DNA of 64,000 bases from Shewanella oncorhynchi (GCF_012584455.1 NZ_JABAEB010000002.1:124001-188000); one strand, 5' to 3'; positions 43,024-53,143 are shown, numbered from the stretch's first letter. Program-made: numbers and translations. The notes: a model not told the origin generated them from the letters alone.

Positions 43024-43862
43024 GCGTCCTATGTTTAGATCTTGGGGGAACTAAACTGATGTTGGCACAGGTGGAAGGTAAAACCTTACTCGACACTTGG
43101 CGGTATCCCGTTCCCGCCGATGGCAATTTCGAACAGTTATTCGATTTCCTCGTGACCTGTATCCACAGCCACCTCACACCTGAAACCTATGGTATTTCCA
43201 TCGGGATACCCGGCATGGTGGATATGCAGAGCGGCACCTTACTCGAAGTGCTCAACATCCCTGCATTAACGGCAACGCAGTTAGCCCAGCAACTGCAAAA
43301 TACCTTTGAAATGGATGTTGTTGTGAATAACGACGCTAACCTATTTGCCCTTGGCGAAGCTGTGCTCAACAGCAATCAAGACATGCTCGGGATTACCTTA
43401 GGCACTGGCGTAGGCGCAGGGGTGATTTTTAATGGTCAGCTGTATTCGGGTAAACATTGCGCCGCAGGTGAAATCGGCAGTTTGAGTTATCGTGATGGCA
43501 TTATTGAGCACTACTGCTCTGGGCAATACTTCACCGTTCATCATCACATGAGTGGCGAGCATTTGTACCAAAAAGCCTGTGAAGGTAACAGCCAAGCGCT
43601 ACAAGCCTTCGCCCATTTTGGCGAACACTTGGCGCACATGATCGCCCAAACCTTACTGGTATACGATCCTAAAGATATCATCCTTGGCGGCTCAGTCAGC
43701 CAAAGCTTTCCCTTTTTTATTGAAGCGCTTAAACAGAAATTGCAAAGTTTAGTCTATGGCCCGCAACTGACAGACTTGACGATTTCAGCCAGCCAACATC
43801 ACAATGCAGCCCTCATAGGTGCCGCGCAGTGGTTTTTACAACAAAAGGACTCAGCTAAGTGA
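43020..43862 (+). CDS. ROK-family sugar kinase (GlcNAc or glucose kinase)
   Basis: A 280-residue kinase with the ATP phosphate motif CLDLGGTKL at the N-terminus, GIPGMVD, catalytic NNDAN (Asp about residue 105), and GTGVGAGVIFNG followed by GEIGSLSYRDG. In ROK kinases a zinc-binding Cys cluster often follows; here only partial Cys (HYCSGQY) is seen, so zinc binding is doubtful. With a GH20 hexosaminidase directly downstream, GlcNAc is the likely substrate. Its start overlaps the permease stop and its stop overlaps the hexosaminidase GTG start. Confidence 0.88.
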   Translation: MSVLCLDLGGTKLMLAQVEGKTLLDTWRYPVPADGNFEQLFDFLVTCIHSHLTPETYGISIGIPGMVDMQSGTLLEVLNIPALTATQLAQQLQNTFEMDVVVNNDANLFALGEAVLNSNQDMLGITLGTGVGAGVIFNGQLYSGKHCAAGEIGSLSYRDGIIEHYCSGQYFTVHHHMSGEHLYQKACEGNSQALQAFAHFGEHLAHMIAQTLLVYDPKDIILGGSVSQSFPFFIEALKQKLQSLVYGPQLTDLTISASQHHNAALIGAAQWFLQQKDSAK

Positions 43863-46600
43863 AAGGACAAATAACACAGAAAGGGATGATAAAGTGGCAG
43901 AGGATTAAGACAGCCTTAGTCAGCGGCGTGATGGCAGTGCTTCCCGTGGCGTCGGTGCTTTCAATACTTGCGATGCCATCAGTACTGGCCGCCAATGCTG
44001 TGCAGGAGGCAAATCATGTCGCGCTGAATCAATTGGCCGATAAGCTCCAATTAAATTATCAGCTAACCGCTAGTTATCTTGAAACCTGTCCCGCTAAAGA
44101 AGCCCAATGCTATCGCTCTGCCATTGAGCTGACCTTGCCCACTCAGCTATCGAACGACAAGTTATCCAGCGAAGAGTTAAATCACGGCGACTGGAAAATT
44201 TATTTCAGCCAATTATCGCCCGTTTATTTCGTCGATGCGGGTGACTTTAGCATTGAGCATATCAATGGCGATTTACATAAAATCACTCCTAAAGCCAGCT
44301 TTAAGGGATTCGTCGCCAATCAAGTTTATCGTATTGAGTTTTATAGCAAAGGCAGCCAAATCACCCGTTCCGAGTTTATGCCAAACTTCTTTGTCGCTAT
44401 GGGCGATAAGGCGCAGGTCATAAAGAGCACTCAAACAAGGCGCGATCCAGAAACGGGTTTAGCCGAGCAAGACTACCTCGCGCCTTTTAATGCCGAGAAA
44501 CAATTCTTACTGGCAAAAAACGATGCAACCCCCTTTGCCGATGGCCAATATTTAGCAGAGCAATATCAAGCCTTAGCCGCAGACAAAGCACCTGACATTA
44601 GCGGCAAACTCATCCCCACGCCACTTCATAGCCAAAGCCTAAACTCAGCGCCTTTATCCCTTGCTAAAGGTTATCGACTCACGGCTGCAACTGTCGATTT
44701 TAAGGGACGGCAGGCGGCGTTTGATTACCTCGCCAGTTTAGGCTTTGCGGCCAAGGATAAAGGCACACCGCTGTTATTACAGCTCGATACTCAAGCTCCT
44801 AAAGTCGCCAGCACTGAAGCCCATGATAGTGAAATTAAAAGCAGCGAAGCCTATCGGTTAACCATAACGGCTGAGCAAATCAGTATTCGAGCGGGCAGTG
44901 AGGCGGGACTCTTCTACGGTCTACAAAGCCTTGCAGGGTTGATCAGTTTAAGTGACGATCAACTGGTCGCCATCGAGATCCAAGACCAGCCTCGCTACGC
45001 CTTTCGCGGCCTACATATCGATTTAGCCCGTAACTTTCACTCGCTCGATTTTATTAAACGCATTATCCCACAGCTCGCCGCCTATAAAATCAATAAGCTG
45101 CACTTGCACTTAGCCGACGATGAAGGCTGGCGTTTAGCCATCCCCGGCTTACCCGAACTGACCGATGTGGGTGCAAAACGCTGTTTCGATTTAACCGAGC
45201 AAACCTGTTTATTGCCACAACTGGGCAGTGGCATAGCGGACGTTAACCCCGTCGATGGCTACTTAACCGTGGCGCAATACCAAGAAATATTACAACTGGC
45301 TGATGCTCACCATATCGAAGTGATCCCTTCACTGGACATGCCGGGGCATTCCCGCGCAGCGATAAAATCCATGGAGGCGCGTTATCACCATTACCTCGCC
45401 AAGGGAGACAAAGCTAAGGCGGAGGAGTTTTTACTGACTGAATTTACAGATAAAACCCAATATTCGTCAATTCAGTATTACCACGACAACACACTCAATG
45501 TGTGTCTGCCGAGCACTTATCACTTTATCGATACTGTGATTGATGAAGTTAAAAAGATGCACCAAGCCGTAGGCATTCCTTTAGTGCATTACCACATAGG
45601 CGCCGATGAAACCGCAGGCGCTTGGGTAGAATCCCCTGCGTGTATCGCAATGAAAAAACAAAAAGTCGATGAGTTAGCCGGACTGCATTCGCTCAATGGT
45701 TACTTTATCGAGCGCGTTGCTAACATGCTGGCAGAGAAAGGGATTATTGCCGCTGGTTGGAATGATGGTATGGGTGAAGTGCGTCCCGAAAACATGCCCG
45801 CCCAAGTGCAATCTAACGCTTGGTCGCAGATTTCAGACAACGGCCATCAAATCGCCCATAAGCAAGCAAATCTTGGCTGGAAGGTCGTTATCTCAACGCC
45901 AGAAGTCACCTATTTCGATTTCCCCTACGCTAGCCATCCAGATGAGCGCGGCAATCATTGGGCCTCGAGGGCAATAGACAGTTTTAAGGTGTTTAGCTTT
46001 ATGCCCGATAATCTGCCTGTACATGCCGAGCGCTGGCGCAATAGCTTAAATCAGCCATTTGTGTCGGACGATAGCCACAGCCAGCTCAAACCGGGACACA
46101 GGTTTTACGGCTTACAGGGGCACCTTTGGAGCGAAATGGTGCAATCGGACGAGCAAGCAGAATACATGTTATTCCCGCGCATGGTCGCCCTCGCCGAACG
46201 GGCATGGCATAAGGCACCATGGGAATTAGCCTATGATTATCAAGGTAAAATCTATAGTCAGCAAACTCAACATTTTGCCCGCCAATTCAATGGCCAAGCC
46301 GAGCAAGTCCTCAAACAGGATTGGCAAGTTTTCGCTGCGGTTTACGCCAATAAAGTGCAACCTAAGTTAGCAAAAGCAGGAGTTTTCTACCGCATAGCAC
46401 CGCCTGGAATACGTGTTGAACATCAGCAGTTAGTGCTCAATAGCTTATATCCCAATGCCGAGTTGGAATACCAACTCGACTCAGGACCTTGGCTAAGCTA
46501 CCGCCAAGCGTTCAAGCTTAATGATGTCAAACACATCCGCGCTAGAGTCAAAGATGGCGCACGTTACTCTCGCCCATCGACTTGGCAAAACACCCTCTAG
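43859..46600 (+). CDS. Beta-N-acetylhexosaminidase, GH20 family
   Basis: A 913-residue secreted or lipid-linked hydrolase that releases GlcNAc from the non-reducing end of chito-oligomers. It has an N-terminal signal peptide (VMAVLPVASVLSILAMPSVLA), an N-terminal carbohydrate-binding chitobiase-type domain, a GH20b region, the GH20 barrel (FRGLHIDLARNFH; LHLHLADDEGWR; VIPSLDMPGHSRAA) with the catalytic pair D583-E584 in HIGADETAG, and a C-terminal chitobiase-type domain. It begins with GTG at 43859, overlapping the kinase stop; AAGGA lies about 11 nt upstream. An ATG ten codons later is an alternative. Confidence 0.93.
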   Translation: MKGQITQKGMIKWQRIKTALVSGVMAVLPVASVLSILAMPSVLAANAVQEANHVALNQLADKLQLNYQLTASYLETCPAKEAQCYRSAIELTLPTQLSNDKLSSEELNHGDWKIYFSQLSPVYFVDAGDFSIEHINGDLHKITPKASFKGFVANQVYRIEFYSKGSQITRSEFMPNFFVAMGDKAQVIKSTQTRRDPETGLAEQDYLAPFNAEKQFLLAKNDATPFADGQYLAEQYQALAADKAPDISGKLIPTPLHSQSLNSAPLSLAKGYRLTAATVDFKGRQAAFDYLASLGFAAKDKGTPLLLQLDTQAPKVASTEAHDSEIKSSEAYRLTITAEQISIRAGSEAGLFYGLQSLAGLISLSDDQLVAIEIQDQPRYAFRGLHIDLARNFHSLDFIKRIIPQLAAYKINKLHLHLADDEGWRLAIPGLPELTDVGAKRCFDLTEQTCLLPQLGSGIADVNPVDGYLTVAQYQEILQLADAHHIEVIPSLDMPGHSRAAIKSMEARYHHYLAKGDKAKAEEFLLTEFTDKTQYSSIQYYHDNTLNVCLPSTYHFIDTVIDEVKKMHQAVGIPLVHYHIGADETAGAWVESPACIAMKKQKVDELAGLHSLNGYFIERVANMLAEKGIIAAGWNDGMGEVRPENMPAQVQSNAWSQISDNGHQIAHKQANLGWKVVISTPEVTYFDFPYASHPDERGNHWASRAIDSFKVFSFMPDNLPVHAERWRNSLNQPFVSDDSHSQLKPGHRFYGLQGHLWSEMVQSDEQAEYMLFPRMVALAERAWHKAPWELAYDYQGKIYSQQTQHFARQFNGQAEQVLKQDWQVFAAVYANKVQPKLAKAGVFYRIAPPGIRVEHQQLVLNSLYPNAELEYQLDSGPWLSYRQAFKLNDVKHIRARVKDGARYSRPSTWQNTL

Positions 46601-46621
46601 TCGTTTCTCGCACAATGTCGG

Positions 46622-46637
46622 CCATCACATGTGATGG
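46622..46637. other. 16-bp perfect palindrome after the hexosaminidase gene
   Basis: CCATCACATGTGATGG is fully self-complementary, 22 nt after the hexosaminidase stop. There is no T-run, so it could be a protein binding site or a weak hairpin. Confidence 0.5.
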
Positions 46638-46703
46638 TCGATACGTTAATTGACTATTAATACCACTGATCGATGGGTTAAGCATGAGCTTACATTGAGG
46701 CTT

Positions 46704-46732
46704 TTCAATAACAGCGCAACTCAGGCTATAAT
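46704..46732 (+). promoter_or_regulatory. Sigma-70 promoter candidate for the small Cys4 protein gene
   Basis: A perfect -10 TATAAT (46727-46732) has TTTCAA (46704-46709) 17 nt upstream as a poor -35. A start near 46739 would give a leader of about 55 nt. Confidence 0.45.
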
Positions 46733-46794
46733 CTCGCTATTCGCGATGACAGTCTCGTGATAATACTTTATCAAGCCTAAGGATCCGCCAACCG

Positions 46795-47037
46795 ATGACA
46801 ACTGCTTCTACTAGCCCCTTTGCCGTGTTAAACCAAAGCACAGCGACCTCGTTCAATGAGCAGAAAAATCTGATTAAACGGGTATTTAAAGGTAAGCCAG
46901 TGCAATGTCCTAGCTGTAAACAGACACTTAAAGTCATATTGCCTGAGCAGGCAAAGGCAGAACAAGCCGCAGGAATTTACTGTGCTAAAGGCTGCACTGA
47001 TATCGAACTCGATATGGAAGCCGTCGCGGGACTCTAA
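46795..47037 (+). CDS. Small protein with four cysteines, possible zinc ribbon
   Basis: An 80-residue protein with C38-P-S-C41 and C63-A-K-G-C67, a spacing that could bind one zinc. The middle is Lys/Glu-rich. I do not recognise a named family. AAGGA lies 11 nt before the ATG, and a TATAAT box lies upstream. It is a plausible conserved small protein, given the intact motifs and signals. Confidence 0.65.
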   Translation: MTTASTSPFAVLNQSTATSFNEQKNLIKRVFKGKPVQCPSCKQTLKVILPEQAKAEQAAGIYCAKGCTDIELDMEAVAGL

Positions 47038-47166
47038 TCATTCCAGAGCCAACCCACACTGGAATTAGCCTCACATTGACGGCCAAGCGACGATTACAAC
47101 AGTCCCCTGTGATTAGCCGTTATAAAAATAAATATCTCTAATTATCAATGAGATTATTTAAACTGA

Positions 47167-47676
47167 TCACGGTAATTGCTTAAGCTGCCCACGAAAATAG
47201 TGTCGATAATAGCCCACCAAATTACTGCCAATAAAGAGTACCTCCATTAACACTGCCACAGGCGATCCCACTAAGGCATTGTGAACGAGCCAAAAACTGG
47301 TTCCGACTATCATAAGCAGTCTGAGATCTTTATCCCTTTGACAGAATGCGGCGCGGGTTTGAAACAAGGTGCCTATACAACTGATCACAGTCGTTACCCC
47401 ATTAAAGGTCACAATGCTCATCACAAGTGCAGCAATAGAGAAACACCATAGGGCTACTTTTGAGGTGGTAAAAATACTGGTGAGATAACGCACTGTGGCT
47501 ATGCCCATTAAGCCTGCGGCAGTCCATTGCTCCAGCAAACAAAAATGAATTGAAATCAAGATGCCAGACACAAAAAGGCAGGCGACTATCCGCTCCCGCG
47601 CCTTAAATTGAAACGAAATCAGATCGAAGATAATGGCTATCGCCACCAAAATTTGAGACAAAGTAAACGCAGTCAA
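47167..47676 (-). CDS. ygjV: YgjV-family inner membrane protein
   Basis: A 169-residue protein with about five hydrophobic helices and the pattern of E. coli YgjV (SFQFKARERIVACLFVSG; FWLVHNALVGSPVAVLMEVLFIGSNLVGYYR). The function is unknown. It appears to start at TTG (47676): AAGGAG lies 9 nt upstream and the family pattern begins immediately after. In-frame ATGs occur only further inside the protein. Confidence 0.82.
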   Translation of the reverse strand: MTAFTLSQILVAIAIIFDLISFQFKARERIVACLFVSGILISIHFCLLEQWTAAGLMGIATVRYLTSIFTTSKVALWCFSIAALVMSIVTFNGVTTVISCIGTLFQTRAAFCQRDKDLRLLMIVGTSFWLVHNALVGSPVAVLMEVLFIGSNLVGYYRHYFRGQLKQLP

Positions 47677-47815
47677 CTTATTAAGCTCCTTCGCTTTAAG
47701 TAATAATGCGCACTCTGATTGAAAGCTTTGTAGACTTGAGAGCGCAACTTAAGGCGCAGCATCATGGGAATCGCGCTTTAGCGCATTAACTTAAGTTAAC
47801 TGGGAGCAAAAACCG

Positions 47816-48427
47816 TTAAAGAGAGTCTTGAAGTCGTCTACGCATACGCGACAAACTGATTGCCGTAATGCCAATATAATTAGCTAGCTGACCTTGGCTT
47901 AACCGCTCAAGCCAAAGTGGTGAATGTTCGCGTAAATACAGATAACGTTGCTCAGGTGTGTGCAGCAGTAAAAAGGCTTCCTTTTGTTCTTTATACAATA
48001 ATTGCTGTTTAAGTAACCCAAGTTGCACTGACTGCAGCGAAGTATCATCCAATAGGGATAGTGGCATTTGGATAAGTTTACAGGCGCTTAAGGCTTCTAA
48101 TTGGTAACGAGCGGGAATTTGCTTAAGCCAACTGACATACAAAAAACACAATTCACCCTCGAAATAAAACTCCTTACAGCGCTCTGTGCCCTCCTGAGTA
48201 TAATGGCAAGCGCGCACTATACCATCCACAACAAAATATGCCTGTGACTGCGCCTCACCTTGGCTAAGAAGCACCTCTTCCGCCGGCACGTTCAACGCTT
48301 TAAACTGTGGTAAGTAACGTTCAACAGCAGCTTGACTCGCCCCTAACGCAAGCAAAAATTGTTGCAGAGGCTGGCAAATTGACACCTGCAATACAGCAGT
48401 CTTTTTTACGTCATCAGGTTCAATCAT
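47816..48427 (-). CDS. Crp/Fnr-type cyclic-nucleotide-domain regulator
   Basis: A 203-residue protein with an N-terminal cNMP-binding-like beta barrel (EVLLSQGEAQSQAYFVVDGIVRACHYTQEG) and a C-terminal HTH (SQGQLANYIGITAISLSRMRRRL). The phosphate-binding cassette of true cAMP receptors is not recognisable, so the ligand is unknown. It lies 30 nt downstream of the FAH-family gene on the same strand, probably in one operon. Confidence 0.85.
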   Translation of the reverse strand: MIEPDDVKKTAVLQVSICQPLQQFLLALGASQAAVERYLPQFKALNVPAEEVLLSQGEAQSQAYFVVDGIVRACHYTQEGTERCKEFYFEGELCFLYVSWLKQIPARYQLEALSACKLIQMPLSLLDDTSLQSVQLGLLKQQLLYKEQKEAFLLLHTPEQRYLYLREHSPLWLERLSQGQLANYIGITAISLSRMRRRLQDSL

Positions 48428-48457
48428 GCGAGCTACTCAGCGATTTATCACTAAACA

Positions 48458-49084
48458 CTAAACACTTAACCATTGCCATTCGAGTAAGGGCTCAGCACTC
48501 GCTTGCAAACCCCGGCTCAGCGTCACGTTGAATACACTTTTAGCGGGAATACTTCCCACGCCCTTAGGCGTGCCTGTCATTACAATATCGCCCTCATCGA
48601 GACTGATAAATGCCTGTAGCTCGGACAATATGCTCTGAGGTTTGTAAATCATTAAATCGATATGCCCCTCTTGGACCAAGTTATCGTTGATACTCAAGGT
48701 GAAATGCAGCTGTGCCTCTGCATCATCAATCGCCACAAACGGACTGAATAACGCTGCACCATCAAAGGCTTTTGCTCGCTCCCAAGGCAATCCCTTAGCT
48801 TTTAACTTAGTTTGCAAATCACGTTTTGTGAGATCTAAACCGACGGCGACGCTACTGAAACGGCCATTTTGAAACATAAAACACAGCTCGGTTTCATAAT
48901 GCAAGGTTTCCCCTTGATGCTCAGAATGAAGCACAGTCGAAATGGCCGAGTTGGGCTTTAAAAATACCACCATATCCTCGGGGATTTCGTTACCTAATTC
49001 ATGGATATGCTCAACATAGTTACGCCCAATGCAGAGAATTTTTGTCGGTACGATATGGTTTTCACCTAACACGACTGATTTCAT
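48458..49084 (-). CDS. Fumarylacetoacetate hydrolase family protein
   Basis: A 208-residue single-domain FAH protein, close in pattern to YcgM/FAHD1 acylpyruvase or oxaloacetate decarboxylase types. It has CIGRNYVEHIHELGNEIPEDMVVFLKP at the N-terminus, metal Glu residues in YETELCFM, DLTKRDLQTKLKAKGLPWERAKAFDG and the C-terminal DIVMTGTPKGVG. AAGGA lies 7 nt before the ATG at 49084. Probable operon with the Crp-like gene. The substrate cannot be decided from sequence. Confidence 0.9.
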   Translation of the reverse strand: MKSVVLGENHIVPTKILCIGRNYVEHIHELGNEIPEDMVVFLKPNSAISTVLHSEHQGETLHYETELCFMFQNGRFSSVAVGLDLTKRDLQTKLKAKGLPWERAKAFDGAALFSPFVAIDDAEAQLHFTLSINDNLVQEGHIDLMIYKPQSILSELQAFISLDEGDIVMTGTPKGVGSIPAKSVFNVTLSRGLQASAEPLLEWQWLSV

Positions 49085-49291
49085 CTTTAATCCTTTTCAA
49101 GATAGGGTTGAAATTATTTTAAATAATAAAACCAACTAGTTAACCTAAATTAAATCTAAACGTTCAATTGAACTAATCACTGTACTTATGACGAACTCTG
49201 CTACACTTAAATCAATATTTCAACGAAAACAGCGATCTAACCATTAATAAACCCATTTTACAGGGACAGTCATAGAAGAGGTTTTCGCACT

Positions 49292-51319
49292 ATGTTAACG
49301 CTTACCATAAAACAAAAAATCATCTTTAGTTTTAGTGCAATTGGCGCGCTGCTCATCGCTGGTAGTAACTTTTTCTACTATTCACTCTCCCAAGTACAAA
49401 CCGCCTATCAAAATATTGAAACCTTAGCCGTACCCGTGCAAAAGCAGAGTAATAGCTTACAACTAGTGCTATTAAAAATGTCACGCCTTGCCACCTTGGC
49501 CCATAGTCAGCAAGACACTGCCGCCTTAACCAAAAGTCAGCAAGCATTTACCGCGCTGCAGAAGAAATATCAAAGTATCGAAAATGAGTTAATTGAGAGA
49601 GTTGCAGATCAACCTAAGATGCAAACATCCCTAAACGAAGCGCAGGCAAGATATCAAGCCTATTTGCAGCAAAGCCAAGCCATGTTTAGCGCTAAACTCG
49701 CCAATGAACAAGCAAAACGGCAGTACCTGCAACTCTTTGAGCGCTTTAACCATGCCAAGACCAACGCCAGTAATGCGATGATTGATCTCGAAACTCTTTC
49801 CATCCCCGATAATCCGACTTTACTCGAAGAAATTGTCGGCACAGGTACTCGCATTGACGACATGCTCTATACACTAGCCAACACTATGGGGGAACTGATC
49901 CACACTCAAAGTTTGGATGTTATTCAATCGCACCAACAGGATGTCGGTATTTTACTGGGAAATCTCACCACTAACTTTACCTTTTTAAAACAACAAACTG
50001 ATGGGCTTGATACCTTAGGATTACTGCAAATATTCGAGCAAGAATATGCGATTATCAATACTTTACTCGCAGCGCCTGCCGAACTTTATAAAGTGCAGGA
50101 AGCCGTAGTTGAGGCACAACGACAAGCAGAGCAACATTACCTCGATGCCGATAAAGAGTTTAATGCGAATAATCTCGCCTTAGATAAGTTAATCAACTTA
50201 GCCGACCGCCGATTTACCAGCCTGCAAACCATCGCCAGTAATGATATTCAACAGGGTCAAACCTTAGCGATTGTACTAGCACTGGTATTTATCATCATGG
50301 TGAGCTTTATCTCTTTCTTCACCTCCAAGGCCATGCTCAATCCCTTGGCCTTAGTGAACGGCGCACTCGCCAGTATCGCCCGAGGGGATTTATCTAAACG
50401 CATTCATAAACGCCATAATGATGAATTTGGTACCCTAATCGATAACATGAATACCTTGAGTGACGATCTTGCCAAGCTGTTAACCAATATCAGCCAAAAT
50501 GCCCATTCATTGGACAGCTCTGCCACCCAAACCAATGAGCAAGGCCAGCGCATCGCCAATGCCGCAACGGCGCAAATCAGTCGAGTCGATGAAACGAAAG
50601 CCTTAGCAGAACAGATGTTTACTAGCTCAAATCTAGTGACAGAACAGGCCAGTGAGTCGGCGAGACAAATCAGTCAAGCCTCGAAATACGGTAATCAAGT
50701 GAAGCAAATTGCCGATGATAATCGCAATAAAATTGCCGAACTGAGCGCCCGTTTAAGTAGCTCAGTTGAAGTCATGTCTCGCTTGAGCATTCAAAGCGAT
50801 AATATTGGCAGCATTTTAACCACCATTAGCAGCATTGCCGAACAAACCAATTTGCTGGCACTGAACGCCGCCATTGAAGCCGCCAGAGCGGGGGAACATG
50901 GTCGTGGTTTTGCTGTCGTGGCCGATGAAGTGCGATCACTTGCCTCACGCACCCAAGCCGCCACCGCCGAAATTCAAACCATGATCACGGCCCTGCAAAA
51001 AGAAACGTCCACGGCAGCCGATGCAATTACTACGGGGCAAAATCAAGCAAATGAGTGTGTCGGACAAAGCCAAACCCTGCAGGATGCTATCGCTCACATA
51101 GAAAGCACCTTACATACCCTCAATAAAATGAGTCTAGAGATCACCCACGCCGCCCACGAGCAGTTAAATTACAGCCAGCGGATTGAGTCGAGCATGAGTG
51201 AAGCGGCACAATCTGCAGACCAAAATGCCAATGAAGCCATGGACATGGCCAAACGCAGTAACAAAGTCACTCTGCTTGCCCATTCACTCACCAGCTCAGT
51301 AGAGCGGTTTAAATTGTAG
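49292..51319 (+). CDS. Methyl-accepting chemotaxis protein
   Basis: A 675-residue chemoreceptor. One N-terminal membrane helix (about 10-32), a long helical periplasmic sensor region (about 33-320), a second membrane helix ([18 protein letters not shown], about 327-346), a HAMP region to about 400, and a cytoplasmic signalling domain with the conserved hairpin tip [32 protein letters not shown] from residue 517. No C-terminal CheR-binding pentapeptide is present. AGAGGT precedes the ATG. The ligand is unknown. Confidence 0.95.
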   Translation: MLTLTIKQKIIFSFSAIGALLIAGSNFFYYSLSQVQTAYQNIETLAVPVQKQSNSLQLVLLKMSRLATLAHSQQDTAALTKSQQAFTALQKKYQSIENELIERVADQPKMQTSLNEAQARYQAYLQQSQAMFSAKLANEQAKRQYLQLFERFNHAKTNASNAMIDLETLSIPDNPTLLEEIVGTGTRIDDMLYTLANTMGELIHTQSLDVIQSHQQDVGILLGNLTTNFTFLKQQTDGLDTLGLLQIFEQEYAIINTLLAAPAELYKVQEAVVEAQRQAEQHYLDADKEFNANNLALDKLINLADRRFTSLQTIASNDIQQGQTLAIVLALVFIIMVSFISFFTSKAMLNPLALVNGALASIARGDLSKRIHKRHNDEFGTLIDNMNTLSDDLAKLLTNISQNAHSLDSSATQTNEQGQRIANAATAQISRVDETKALAEQMFTSSNLVTEQASESARQISQASKYGNQVKQIADDNRNKIAELSARLSSSVEVMSRLSIQSDNIGSILTTISSIAEQTNLLALNAAIEAARAGEHGRGFAVVADEVRSLASRTQAATAEIQTMITALQKETSTAADAITTGQNQANECVGQSQTLQDAIAHIESTLHTLNKMSLEITHAAHEQLNYSQRIESSMSEAAQSADQNANEAMDMAKRSNKVTLLAHSLTSSVERFKL

Positions 51320-51338
51320 AGGTGATGGGACCTAGAAT

Positions 51339-52352
51339 CTAGGCATATTCCATCAGGAATTCATCGAGTTGTTCGTTGGCAATTTCAATCTCGTCACCTT
51401 CGAACTGGGCGATATGAAACATACCCTCACCTTCGTTAGTCACAGGGATATTACTTATTCCTATGATAATACCGTCGGTTGGCGCGCGAATGGCCACACT
51501 GTCACCGCCGTGGGGGCTGACGATATGGGCAATGATATAACCCTTAGTCACCCGCTGGCCAAGTTTAAGCTTCATATTCACTAAACCATCGGATTCACTG
51601 CGAACCCAATAACTGCGAATAGCACTGACACTCGCGCCTTTGTTACTCACTCGCCCTTTAAGCATATCTAAACTGCGCATCACATTGAGCACACCTTTGA
51701 GGCCAGATTTTATCGACAACTCGCTAAAACGTAACGCCTCTCCAGCCTCATATAAAATGCAAGGAATGCCCTGTTGATTAGCATAACCTCGCATAGAAAC
51801 ACTGCGCGCTTTAGAATGCATAATAAGCGGCGCACCAAAGGCATTCGCCATGGCGAGCATAGTCTCATCATTAGTATCACAGCGAATTTGCGGCAAATTA
51901 TCCCTATGGACGGCCCCAGTATGTAAATCAATCACATGGGTTGCATGAACTAATAACTGAGTGGCAAACAGATTAGCTAAACGGCTTGCGAGCGCCCCTT
52001 TGCTAGAACCAGGAAAGCAACGATTTAAATCACGACGATCGGGTAAATAACGGGATTGCTGAATAAAACCAAACACATTCACTATTGGCACCACAATTAA
52101 CGTGCCCGTCAGATTCTTGGGATTCACTCTGGCTAATAAACGCCGACAAATTTCGATACCATTGAGTTCATCCCCATGAATGGCGGCACAAACCAGTAAA
52201 GTCGGGCCAGGTTTGGCTCCGTGAAACACTTCCACATGAATATCGAGTTGCGTATCGGTATACAACTTAGCGGCAGGCAGCTTGATCCCTAATTGCGTCC
52301 CAGCTGTGACTCGTTTTCCCGCTAATTCAAATGCTTCACGTCTTTTTACCAT
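51339..52352 (-). CDS. Succinylglutamate desuccinylase/aspartoacylase family zinc hydrolase
   Basis: A 337-residue M14-type amidohydrolase. Zinc ligands are visible as H59 and E62 in IHGDELNG and H144 in DLHTG. DRRDLNRCFPG carries the substrate-binding Arg/Asn region. The C-terminal beta domain is of the AstE/AspA type. The substrate is not certain; this subgroup is generally labelled as an acyl-amino-acid hydrolase. GGGAG precedes the ATG at 52352. It converges on the chemoreceptor gene. Confidence 0.9.
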   Translation of the reverse strand: MVKRREAFELAGKRVTAGTQLGIKLPAAKLYTDTQLDIHVEVFHGAKPGPTLLVCAAIHGDELNGIEICRRLLARVNPKNLTGTLIVVPIVNVFGFIQQSRYLPDRRDLNRCFPGSSKGALASRLANLFATQLLVHATHVIDLHTGAVHRDNLPQIRCDTNDETMLAMANAFGAPLIMHSKARSVSMRGYANQQGIPCILYEAGEALRFSELSIKSGLKGVLNVMRSLDMLKGRVSNKGASVSAIRSYWVRSESDGLVNMKLKLGQRVTKGYIIAHIVSPHGGDSVAIRAPTDGIIIGISNIPVTNEGEGMFHIAQFEGDEIEIANEQLDEFLMEYA

Positions 52353-52476
52353 GGCAACTCCCTTGTTCTATCAAATGTTATCCCGCGCGGTTGGCTCATG
52401 TTTACCGCATTTTGCCAAAGTGATCCGCTATTACATATCAGCCGACTTTAAAGACTAAAGTGGGATTTTAAACGAA

Positions 52477-53055
52477 TTATTGCGGCTCAAATTGGTTCAG
52501 CCAAGATTTTAAAATCTGCAGTAACACAGGCCTATCTTCAGCACTCACGCCCGCGAACAACGCACTTTGACATTGAATATGCTGAGGTAATGCCTTATCA
52601 ATGAGCGACTTACCCTCAGCAGTTAACGAGACATGGACGGCGCGGCGATCTTCCTTACTGTGCTCCCGCTCAATCAGCCCCTTATTTTCGAGTCTGTCTA
52701 AACGACTGGTCATAGCGCCAGAACTTAGCATCATGCTCTGATAAAGTTGCGAAGGCGAGAGTATGAACGGCTCTCCCGAGCGCCTTAACGTCGCGAGCAC
52801 ATCGAACTCCCCCTGACCTAAGCCAAATTCGGCGTGGCATTGCAGCAGTACCACTTCGATATATTTCGTTAAACGAGCGATTCGCCCGAGCACAGCCATA
52901 GGGATCAAATCCTCACTCACCCCTTGCTGTTGCCACTGTTCAACAATTCTATCGAGGCCATCTTCTTTAGTATTCGAAGCCGCTTTCTTTTTATCCGTAG
53001 AACTCGCGTTAGTATCCGCAGGACTGGCATTAGTTAGCGTCATTTTAGCTGTCAT
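52477..53055 (-). CDS. MarR-family transcriptional regulator
   Basis: A 192-residue protein. After a Ser/Thr/Lys-rich tail of about 35 residues comes a standard MarR winged helix: LGQGEFDVLATLRRSG, LSPSQLYQSMMLSSGAMTSRLDRLENKGLIERE, and the wing HSKEDRRAVHVSLTAEG. It diverges from an MFS exporter gene, and the gap contains two related palindromes that suit MarR binding. It probably represses the transporter and itself. Confidence 0.92.
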   Translation of the reverse strand: MTAKMTLTNASPADTNASSTDKKKAASNTKEDGLDRIVEQWQQQGVSEDLIPMAVLGRIARLTKYIEVVLLQCHAEFGLGQGEFDVLATLRRSGEPFILSPSQLYQSMMLSSGAMTSRLDRLENKGLIEREHSKEDRRAVHVSLTAEGKSLIDKALPQHIQCQSALFAGVSAEDRPVLLQILKSWLNQFEPQ

Positions 53056-53060
53056 AGGTT

Positions 53061-53078
53061 TATCTCAATATAAAGATT
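53061..53078. promoter_or_regulatory. Second, weaker MarR operator candidate
   Basis: TATCTCAATATAAAGATT is an imperfect inverted repeat (6 of 9 positions), just upstream of the marR-type start at 53055. It is the same type of motif as the stronger site at 53126, in reverse orientation. Confidence 0.45.
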
Positions 53079-53125
53079 CTTTACATCATTCTTTACATCT
53101 TAGTCATTTTCTCGCAGAATTAAAA

Positions 53126-53143
53126 TATCTTTATATCAAGATA
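53126..53143. promoter_or_regulatory. MarR operator candidate in the divergent gap
   Basis: TATCTTTATATCAAGATA is an inverted repeat matching at 8 of 9 positions. The form is typical of MarR-family operators and it lies midway between the regulator and the transporter. Confidence 0.65.

Noticed and set aside
46800..47000. tRNA or other structured RNA
   Set aside because: No cloverleaf, TTCGAAT-type arm or CCA-like end was found here or elsewhere in the window.
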